A DNA stretch of 5,017 nucleotides, from assembly GCA_003518885.1 (NCBI GenBank), contig DOXU01000156.1, forward strand, positions 1-5,017, read 5' to 3'. Positions 1 to 5,017 of this stretch are shown piece by piece. Every line of letters starts with the position of its first letter. The stretch's first letter is position 1. The stretch is from Oscillospiraceae bacterium. Lineage in GTDB: Bacteria; Bacillota; Clostridia; Oscillospirales; Ethanoligenentaceae. The position numbers and the translations under genes are program-made. Under the pieces are notes generated by a model that was not told where the DNA came from, did not search any database, and saw nothing but the letters and a program-made list of their open reading frames with translations.

Positions 1-204
1 CTATCATCTCAAGCTGCTCAGGTTTGTCACTTTGCAACCGCCCGGCTAATGTCCAGATAGCACAAAAACGTAAATCTCGTTAAAATTTAATCGCATTCTT
101 CTAAGCATCAATGTATAACGCGCTCCTTCTCGTCAAAACTACCTTTTATCTCCATTGCCATCCGACCAGAGAAATTAGAGGTTGAAACTAGGAAGGCGCT
201 TTAT
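1..204. other. Upstream region with no established gene
   Basis: This 204-base stretch precedes the plus-strand glycosyltransferase gene. Short frames reach the left edge on both strands. On the plus strand a 26-codon frame (3-80, stop 81-83) ends in AQKRKSR and could be the C-terminus of an upstream gene. On the minus strand the opposite frame (79-2), containing IWTLAGRLQSDKPEQLEMI, is also open but has no convincing start with a ribosome binding site. They lie antisense to each other, so at most one is likely to be real, and the sequence does not decide. From about 90 to 189 I see no coding frame, RNA gene or clear hairpin terminator. An AT-rich patch (about 80-90) and a TATAAC hexamer (114-119) are present, but the latter has no acceptable -35 partner. 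Confidence 0.5.
190..196 (+). promoter_or_regulatory. Ribosome binding site of the GT2-GtrA gene
   Basis: AGGAAGG lies 8 bases before the ATG at 205. This supports the ATG as the true start. The protein begins almost directly with the first GT2 beta strand (ILIPAYEP), so the N-terminus is short, but no better upstream start is visible. Confidence 0.75.
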
Positions 205-1236
205 ATGACTATTTTAATCCCGGCTTATGAGCCCAACAACTGCCTTATTCGACTTGTGCATGAATTGAAAGAACAGGGAGTCGACATTGTCGTTGTAAAT
301 GACGGCAGTGGTCCAGCCTATGATCCAATCTTTCAAGAAGTAAAAACGTGTGGTTGCACCGTTATTTCACATGCAAAGAACGAGGGAAAAGGTTGTGCGC
401 TCAAATCGGGATTTTCTTATATTCTGGAACAAATGCAAGAAAATGATGGCGTCGTCACTGCAGATGCAGACGGGCAGCACACCTTGCGAGACATTCTACG
501 CGTTGCATATGAACTTAAACTTGCTCACCATGCGATTATTTTAGGGGCACGTCGGTTTAGTGGACATGTTCCCATGCGCAGTATTGTCGGGAATGTCGCT
601 ATGCATGGAATTTTCACAATGGCAAGCGGAATTAGCATTGCGGACACACAAACTGGATTACGCGGCATCCCTGCTACTTTATTACCGCTTATGCTACGCA
701 TTAAGGGCACTCGCTTTGAATATGAGATTAACATGCTTTTGGATCTTGCTAATGCCGGTTATTCTCTTAAAGAGATTTATATTGATACTATCTATACTCC
801 GCGAAATGAATCGTCCCATTTTAGACCGCTTATTGATTCTCTGCGCGTACTATTTCCTACTCTGCGTTTTTGTACAGCGAGTTTAGCTGCCGCCGTTGCC
901 GATTACTTTCTATTGTTTATTTTTCAATGGTGTTTTCACAGTCTTTTAATCGGCGTAATTCTGGCACGTACGGCTAGTTCCTCCGTACAATACAGCCTAA
1001 ATCGTTATTTCTGCTTTCATTCCAATTTGATGTGCAAAAAACAGCCCCACCGAGCCATACAATATTACCTGTTGGTCGTGGGACTGCTTATCTTTAACTA
1101 TTTACTTTTGAAATTTTTTGTGGATATTCTTCAACTCTGGCTGCCATGGGCAAAAGTTATCACCGAATGTTTGTTATTCTTCATTAGTTATACCGCTCAA
1201 CGCTTTGTCGTATTTAAGCGTCCCATTATCAATTAG
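205..1236 (+). CDS. Bifunctional GT2 glycosyltransferase / GtrA-family membrane protein
   Basis: A 343-residue protein with two fused modules. Residues 1 to about 215 form a GT-A fold family 2 glycosyltransferase of the dolichyl/polyprenyl-phosphate sugar synthase type. The signs are IPAYEP (5-10), VVNDGSG (30-36), NEGKG (59-63), the metal- and nucleotide-sugar-binding DxD in DADGQH (D87, D89), DTQTGLRG (147-154) and TRFEYEINML (169-178). Residues about 222-337 form a GtrA-like domain with four hydrophobic helices (about 222-242, 244-260, 285-304, 315-332) and the family signature ARTASSSVQYSLNRYFCF (254-271). By family knowledge the GT domain would transfer a sugar from a nucleotide donor to undecaprenyl phosphate at the inner membrane face, and GtrA proteins are thought to help move the lipid-linked sugar outward for wall or teichoic acid glycosylation. 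The sugar and acceptor cannot be read from the sequence. The gene stands alone on its strand and overlaps pncB tail to tail by 8 bases. Its length is normal for such fusions and no key motif is missing. Confidence 0.9.
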   Translation: MTILIPAYEPNNCLIRLVHELKEQGVDIVVVNDGSGPAYDPIFQEVKTCGCTVISHAKNEGKGCALKSGFSYILEQMQENDGVVTADADGQHTLRDILRVAYELKLAHHAIILGARRFSGHVPMRSIVGNVAMHGIFTMASGISIADTQTGLRGIPATLLPLMLRIKGTRFEYEINMLLDLANAGYSLKEIYIDTIYTPRNESSHFRPLIDSLRVLFPTLRFCTASLAAAVADYFLLFIFQWCFHSLLIGVILARTASSSVQYSLNRYFCFHSNLMCKKQPHRAIQYYLLVVGLLIFNYLLLKFFVDILQLWLPWAKVITECLLFFISYTAQRFVVFKRPIIN

Positions 1237-2683
1237 GTGTTGATAGTTTTTCTAACATCTGGTGTTTCAATTTCCACAATGATTGTGAAAGATCCACGTA
1301 ATAGCGGTGTGGGTTTTCAAAACGTAAAACCTCACTCCACATTGTCGCAATTTGCTCTTTGCAAAAAGCGGCAATTTTTTTTACAGACGGGCTCTTATAT
1401 ACACATTTTCCTTGGTAAAAAATCGGCTTTAAAAGCGGCTTTATTGTGTAGTCATGTATGATCTTTCGCTTCCAAGTAAACTCTGGATCAAACAGCTCAT
1501 ACGCCTTTGCACTATCTATTTTTTCTTCTGCAAGAGCAACCAAATCAGCGATTGCCTTGCCATTCTCTCGTTCATACAACCTCCACACCTGCTTAAAACC
1601 CGGTGTAGTGATTTTTTCGACATTTTCGCTGATCTTAATTTTGGGAACGATCTTTTCCCCATTTTCAACCGCAACCAATTTATATACGCCACCAAATACA
1701 GGCTCCGACTTGGATGTGATCAGACGTTCCCCCACTCCAAATGAATCAACCTGCGCACCTTGCGCCAAAATATCTCGGATGATAACCTCATCCAATGAAT
1801 TAGAAGCAACAATGGAACAATCCGTCAAACCCACTTTATTCAACATTTCCCGCGTTTGTTTTGAAAGATAGGTAATGTCTCCACTATCAATCCGAACGCC
1901 GCCAGGTCGAAAACCACGCGGTATCACTTCTTCTTGGAACACACGAATTGCATTGGGCACTCCGGATTTCAAAACATTGTAGGTATCAATTAAAAGAACA
2001 CAATTTTGTGGATAAAGACGAGCATAGGCACGAAATGCATCTAATTCCGAATCAAACATTTGCACCCAACTATGTGCCATTGTCCCCATTGCCGGAATAC
2101 CAAACTGCTTGTCCGCAATTGTGCAGGCCGTACCTACACAACCACCAATGACGGCTGCACGGGCTCCGTAAATAGCGGCGTCTCCACCTTGGGCCCGTCG
2201 CGATCCAAACTCCATGACCGGCCTGCCTTCAGCAGCACGAACGATACGATTCGCCTTTGTAGCAATTAAAGACTGATGATTAATCAAAAGTAGAATCATC
2301 GTTTCGACAAATTGTGCCTGCGCAACTGGCCCACGTACTGTCAAAATAGGCTCACCCGGAAAAATCGGTGTTCCCTCTGGTACTGCCCACACATCGCAAG
2401 AAAAGTGAAAATGAAGTAGGCTATCCAAAAAACCTTTATCGAAGATATTCTTACTTTCCAAAAAATCGATATCTTCCTGATCAAAAGTCAAGTTGGACAG
2501 ATAATGAATCACTTGTTCTAAGCCAGCCATAATGGCAAACCCACCGTCCTCTGGCACATGCCTAAAGAACATATCAAAGTAGGCAACTTGGTCGGAAATG
2601 CCCTCATGAAAATATCCGTTTGCCATGGTCAATTCATAGAAATCGGCCAACAAAGTCAAATTCGCGTCCACAAAGCGACTCAT
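1229..2683 (-). CDS. pncB: Nicotinate phosphoribosyltransferase
   Basis: A 484-residue cytosolic enzyme that joins nicotinate to PRPP with ATP hydrolysis, giving nicotinate mononucleotide, the first step of Preiss-Handler NAD salvage. The N-terminal signature LLADFYELTMANGYF (11-25) is typical. EFGSRRAQGGDAA (158-170), LIDTYN (231-236), RIDSGD (264-269), ASNSLDE (293-299) and GVGERLITS (316-324) match the conserved PRPP/nicotinate site blocks of the type II PRTase fold. H204 in GTMAHSW is the expected phosphorylated catalytic histidine. The C-terminal extension ending NPHRYYVDLSQSLWKLK (457-473) is usual for the long Gram-positive form, and the total length fits. The start is ATG at 2683, with AAGGAGGG nine bases upstream. 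It follows gatB by 39 bases on the same strand, so it is probably the promoter-distal gene of the gat operon. No separate promoter or nicotinate-repressor (NiaR) type operator was recognised in the 39-base gap. The last bases overlap the convergent GT2-GtrA gene. Nicotinamide PRTase is less likely, given the close match to the bacterial NAPRTase pattern. Confidence 0.96.
   Translation of the reverse strand: MSRFVDANLTLLADFYELTMANGYFHEGISDQVAYFDMFFRHVPEDGGFAIMAGLEQVIHYLSNLTFDQEDIDFLESKNIFDKGFLDSLLHFHFSCDVWAVPEGTPIFPGEPILTVRGPVAQAQFVETMILLLINHQSLIATKANRIVRAAEGRPVMEFGSRRAQGGDAAIYGARAAVIGGCVGTACTIADKQFGIPAMGTMAHSWVQMFDSELDAFRAYARLYPQNCVLLIDTYNVLKSGVPNAIRVFQEEVIPRGFRPGGVRIDSGDITYLSKQTREMLNKVGLTDCSIVASNSLDEVIIRDILAQGAQVDSFGVGERLITSKSEPVFGGVYKLVAVENGEKIVPKIKISENVEKITTPGFKQVWRLYERENGKAIADLVALAEEKIDSAKAYELFDPEFTWKRKIIHDYTIKPLLKPIFYQGKCVYKSPSVKKIAAFCKEQIATMWSEVLRFENPHRYYVDLSQSLWKLKHQMLEKLSTPN
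1352..1382 (+). terminator. Possible intrinsic terminator of the GT2-GtrA transcript, inside pncB
   Basis: Read on the plus strand, TTGC (1352-1355) pairs with GCAA (1371-1374), and CTTT (1357-1360) pairs with AAAG (1365-1368) around a GCAA loop (1361-1364). T1356 faces CG (1369-1370), giving one wobble pair and a bulge. The stem runs straight into eight T (1375-1382). It lies 116 bases after the GT2-GtrA stop codon, in the antisense strand of pncB codons about 434-444. The stem is A/T-rich and only about 9 base pairs, and the same bases encode a pncB segment (KKIAAFCKEQIA), so the hairpin may be a by-product of protein coding. Confidence 0.42.
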
Positions 2684-2692
2684 ATGGACAGT

Positions 2693-2700
2693 CCCTCCTT
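2693..2700 (-). promoter_or_regulatory. Strong ribosome binding site of pncB
   Basis: On the minus strand AAGGAGGG precedes the pncB ATG with a 9-base spacer. This near-perfect anti-16S match fixes the start and suggests that pncB is translated independently of gatB, although the gap is only 39 bases. A small inverted repeat, AGTC-GATA-GACT on the minus strand (2705-2716), sits just upstream of it. Its 4-bp stem is too short to call a regulatory element. Confidence 0.8.
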
Positions 2701-2722
2701 CAGTAGTCTATCGACTTTCTAT

Positions 2723-4159
2723 TCAGGCCTCATCCAATGCCTTTTGCACCAAGGACCGTACCATTTGTGGATTAGCTTTCCCTTTTGATGCACGCATACA
2801 CTGTCCTATCAAATACCCTGCAGCATTTGTTTTGCCTTTTTTGTAGTCGGCAACCGATTTTTCATTCTGCGCCAAGATATCTTTTACCAGAGACTCTAAC
2901 TCTGACGCATCACTTACCTGTGCCAAACCTTTTGCTTTGACAATTTCCTCTGGTTCTCCGCCATTTTTGAAAATTTCTTCTAAAACGGTTTTACCTGCTG
3001 TATTGGAAATAGTCGATTTTTCAATTAGTTGTACTAATTTTGCCAATTTTGCTGGAGTTACCTGAGATTCAGATAATATTTTACCCGAATCACCGAGTAG
3101 GCGCGCAATATCGCCATTCATCCAATTGGCGATGGCTTTAGCTGATACCCCATTACACTTCAGGCAGCTTTCAAAAAAGGTAGCCCGATCAAGGTCATTT
3201 GCCAGCAAACCGGCATCAAACTCGGAAAGAGCATAATTCTGCATATACCGCATTTGTCGTTTATTAGGAAGCTCTGGAATTGTCCCCTTTAATGTTTGCA
3301 AATAATCCTCATCTAATACAATAACGCCCAGATCAGGTTCGGGAAAATAGCGATAATCCTGTGCATTCTCTTTGGAGCGCATCAGGCAATTCTTCCCTTG
3401 AGCATCATCCCATCGTCTGGTTTCCTGTTCAACCGTGCCACCTTTTCCAAGCAATTCGATCTGTCTCTTTGCCTCGTATACAATGGCATGATAAGCACCA
3501 TTAAAAGAGTTTACATTTTTCATCTCGCAACGATTACCAAACTCTTTACTTCCCTTGGGACGCACGGATACATTGACATCCGCTCGGATAGAGCCTTCCT
3601 GCATCTTGCCATCGGAAATACCAAGCGCCAATAAAATGGAACGAATGGTTTCCATATAGGCTTTTGCCTCTGCTGCACTGCGCAGATCAGGTTCAGAAAC
3701 GATCTCGATCAAAGGCACACCACAGCGATTAAAGTCAACCAAAGAACCTGCAAAACTGTCTCCATGCAACAGTTTTCCTGCATCTTCTTCAATATGAATT
3801 CGGGTGATACCAATACGTTTTTCCTCTCCGTCAACCAGAACATCCAGATAACCATGTTCACATAAAGGAACATCAAATTGCGAAATCTGATAGGCCTTAG
3901 GCAAATCCGGATAAAAATAATTCTTTCTATCCTGTTTAGAAACAGCGTTAATTTCGCAATTTAAAGCATAACCCATCCGTACAGCATATTCCACAACTTT
4001 TTCATTCAAGGTTGGCAAAGCGCCAGGCATTCCTGTACAAACTGGACAGCACTCTGTATTCACTTCTGCTCCGAATGCATTTTTACAGGAACAGTAAATT
4101 TTTGTCTCTGTTGAAAGTTCAGCATGTACTTCCAACCCGATAACTGTCTCGTACTCCAT
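2723..4159 (-). CDS. gatB: Asp-tRNA(Asn)/Glu-tRNA(Gln) amidotransferase subunit B
   Basis: A 478-residue subunit of the GatCAB transamidosome, full length for the family. GatB binds the misacylated tRNA, phosphorylates the side-chain carboxylate of tRNA-bound Glu or Asp with ATP, and receives ammonia from the GatA glutaminase site. Visible features in order: the N-terminal signature VIGLEVHAEL (6-15); a zinc-knuckle-like cysteine set C23/C25 and C38/C41 (CSC...CPVC); PGALPTLN (45-52); the catalytic cradle block DRKNYFYPDLPKAYQISQ (77-94); HIEEDAGK (122-129); DFNRCGVPLIEIVSEPD (142-158); EGSIRADVNVS (188-198); KNVNSF (214-219) and ETRRWD (246-251). The C-terminal YqeY-like tRNA-contacting domain (about 330-476) ends in YLIGQCMRASKGKANPQMV (449-467). 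All four cysteines of the zinc-type motif are kept. The start ATG lies 15 bases after the gatA stop, so the two are almost certainly co-transcribed and translationally coupled. The archaeal-type GatE is ruled out by the bacterial length and layout. Confidence 0.98.
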   Translation of the reverse strand: MEYETVIGLEVHAELSTETKIYCSCKNAFGAEVNTECCPVCTGMPGALPTLNEKVVEYAVRMGYALNCEINAVSKQDRKNYFYPDLPKAYQISQFDVPLCEHGYLDVLVDGEEKRIGITRIHIEEDAGKLLHGDSFAGSLVDFNRCGVPLIEIVSEPDLRSAAEAKAYMETIRSILLALGISDGKMQEGSIRADVNVSVRPKGSKEFGNRCEMKNVNSFNGAYHAIVYEAKRQIELLGKGGTVEQETRRWDDAQGKNCLMRSKENAQDYRYFPEPDLGVIVLDEDYLQTLKGTIPELPNKRQMRYMQNYALSEFDAGLLANDLDRATFFESCLKCNGVSAKAIANWMNGDIARLLGDSGKILSESQVTPAKLAKLVQLIEKSTISNTAGKTVLEEIFKNGGEPEEIVKAKGLAQVSDASELESLVKDILAQNEKSVADYKKGKTNAAGYLIGQCMRASKGKANPQMVRSLVQKALDEA

Positions 4160-4169
4160 CTTGATTTTG

Positions 4170-4176
4170 CCCCCTT
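4170..4176 (-). promoter_or_regulatory. Ribosome binding site of gatB overlapping the gatA stop
   Basis: On the minus strand AAGGGGG begins inside the gatA TAA stop (4177-4175) and ends 10 bases before the gatB ATG. It departs from the AGGAGG consensus by G-rich substitution (G-U pairing). The overlap means that a ribosome terminating on gatA covers the gatB initiation site. This is consistent with coupled, stoichiometric synthesis of the two subunits. Confidence 0.65.
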
Positions 4177-5017
4177 AAAGTGCTGCGGGTGCGAATACAC
4201 CTGCGATTTCTTCTACTGCCTTGCCTGCATTTAAAATGCCACGCTCGTCAAACTTCTTTCCAATCAGTTGAACACCAACTGGTAATCCATCAATTTCACC
4301 ACAAGGAACGGAGACGGCCGGCAAGCCGGCAATATTCACCTGAACCGTGCAAATATCTGATGCATACATTTGTAATGGATCAGAAATACATTCCCCAATT
4401 TTAAATGCAGTCATTGGCGATGTGGGGGTCAGAATAACGTCACAAGAAGTGAAAGCATCTACATATTCCTGTCGGATTAATTTTTGTGTCAATTTAGCCT
4501 TATGGTAGTAAGCATCATAATATCCGGAACTCAATACAAAAGTCCCCAGCATAATCCGCCGCTTTACTTCGTCTCCAAATCCCTCTGAGCGGGAATTTTC
4601 ATACAACGCCAATAGATCATCGTATTGCTTCGCGCGGACTCCATATTTTACCCCATCGAAACGGGCCAAATTCGAAGAAGCCTCTGCACAAGCAATAATA
4701 TAATAGGCAGAAAGGGCATATCGCGTTGAAGGCAGATTGATTTCTGTTAAAACAGCGCCAGCTTTCTCTAATGCTTTAGCCGTTTTCATAACCTGTTCTT
4801 TTACCTGGTCATCTACACCTTTTCCGTAAAATGCTTGTGGAATTCCAATACGTAAGCCTCGCACATTCCCATTCAATGTGCCAGCAATTGGTGTTTGTTC
4901 TCCGCGAAAACTCGTTGCATCCCGTTTATCCATTCCCTTTATTGCGTCAAACAATAAAGCGGCATCATCAATCGTACGGGCAAATGGTCCAATCTGATCA
5001 AGCGACGAAGCAAACGC
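4175..5017 (-). CDS. gatA: Asp-tRNA(Asn)/Glu-tRNA(Gln) amidotransferase subunit A, C-terminal part (cut by window edge)
   Basis: The last 280 codons of the glutaminase subunit of GatCAB, an amidase-signature enzyme that releases ammonia from glutamine (or asparagine) and channels it to GatB. The frame is open to the right edge. The edge-proximal residues read AFASSLDQIGPFART, the strongly conserved segment just after the amidase signature, so about 205 N-terminal residues, including the Lys and the two Ser of the catalytic triad, lie outside the window. Counting from the edge, other family blocks are ACAEASSNLARFDGVKYG (109-126), SRSEGFGDEVKRRIMLGTF (142-160), SGYYDAYY (164-171), LTPTSPMTAFKIGE (196-209) and NIAGLPAVSVPCG (228-240), followed by the usual GLPVGVQLIG (244-253). 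The conserved Arg of the KRRIMLG block is the expected contact for the glutamine carboxylate. The TTG at 4954 can be misread as a start but lies in the middle of the gene. gatC would be expected further upstream. Confidence 0.97.
   Translation of the reverse strand, partial: AFASSLDQIGPFARTIDDAALLFDAIKGMDKRDATSFRGEQTPIAGTLNGNVRGLRIGIPQAFYGKGVDDQVKEQVMKTAKALEKAGAVLTEINLPSTRYALSAYYIIACAEASSNLARFDGVKYGVRAKQYDDLLALYENSRSEGFGDEVKRRIMLGTFVLSSGYYDAYYHKAKLTQKLIRQEYVDAFTSCDVILTPTSPMTAFKIGECISDPLQMYASDICTVQVNIAGLPAVSVPCGEIDGLPVGVQLIGKKFDERGILNAGKAVEEIAGVFAPAAL

Noticed and set aside
114..119. TATAAC as a -10 promoter box for the glycosyltransferase gene
   Set aside because: The hexamer at the right distance upstream (about 91-96, TCGCAT) matches TTGACA at only two positions and there is no TGn extension, so the match is no better than chance in AT-rich DNA.
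122..157. Short minus-strand peptide frames (for example MAMEIKGSFDEKERVIH, and a 20-residue frame starting near 107)
   Set aside because: Very short, poorly spaced or absent ribosome sites, and no family resemblance; cannot be supported as genes.
1031..1056. A-run on the plus strand (T-run on the minus strand) near 1032-1037 as a terminator for the pncB transcript
   Set aside because: The bases before the T-run on the minus strand are G-rich on both sides and cannot form a stem of more than about 3 pairs; they lie in the GtrA coding sequence.
1421..1446. GCTTTTAAAGC palindrome followed by a T-run on the minus strand as a terminator
   Set aside because: The stem leaves only a 1-3 base loop and lies inside the pncB coding sequence about 200 bases before its stop, where termination would truncate the message; it is explained by the codons for KPLLKPIF.
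1458..1871. A 137-residue plus-strand open frame inside pncB, and other plus-strand frames in 1237-2788 and 3398-4404
   Set aside because: They are antisense to strongly conserved pncB, gatB and gatA coding sequence, have no convincing ribosome sites and show no recognisable protein motifs.
2705..2716. Small inverted repeat AGTC-GATA-GACT between gatB and pncB as an attenuator or terminator
   Set aside because: The stem is only 4 bp with no following T-run on the minus strand, so it could not stably terminate or sequester the ribosome site.
4175..4954. A complete 259-residue protein starting at TTG 4954
   Set aside because: The frame continues open to the window edge with conserved GatA sequence (SSLDQIGPFART), so this is an internal codon of a gene cut by the edge, not a separate or truncated gene.

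Overview
The window looks like an ordinary chromosomal segment of a low-to-moderate G+C Gram-positive bacterium, most likely of the Clostridia/Oscillospirales type. The evidence is GatCAB amidotransferase genes (indirect Gln-tRNA/Asn-tRNA synthesis), a nicotinate phosphoribosyltransferase of the Firmicutes type, strong AAGGAGG-like Shine-Dalgarno sites, and a GT2-GtrA fusion glycosyltransferase. The organism call is inferred from gene content and protein character; no rRNA or other direct marker is present.

Layout. Positions 1-204 hold no gene that can be established. Positions 205-1236 (+) encode a two-part membrane glycosyltransferase: a cytosolic GT2 domain followed by a four-helix GtrA domain. 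The rest of the window, read right to left on the minus strand, is a tightly packed gene run: the 3' part of gatA (enters from the right edge, ends at 4175), gatB (4159-2723) and pncB (2683-1229). gatA and gatB are 15 bases apart, and the gatB Shine-Dalgarno site overlaps the gatA stop codon. gatB and pncB are 39 bases apart, and pncB has its own strong Shine-Dalgarno site. The three are very probably co-transcribed.

The two transcription units converge and their coding sequences overlap tail to tail by 8 bases (1229-1236), so there is no intergenic terminator. A plausible terminator for the plus-strand gene (hairpin with a GCAA loop, then eight T) lies 116 bases past its stop, inside the 3' end of pncB on the antisense strand. 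No counterpart for the minus-strand operon was found.

Function. GatA and GatB are two subunits of the amidotransferase that converts misacylated Glu-tRNA(Gln) (and often Asp-tRNA(Asn)) to the correct aminoacyl-tRNA. PncB starts the Preiss-Handler salvage route from nicotinate to NAD. The GT2-GtrA protein probably handles a lipid-linked sugar for cell-envelope glycosylation. All four proteins carry intact family motifs. I saw no mobile element, CRISPR array, tRNA, riboswitch or obviously novel system; the unusual points concern the gene-end architecture and linkage.
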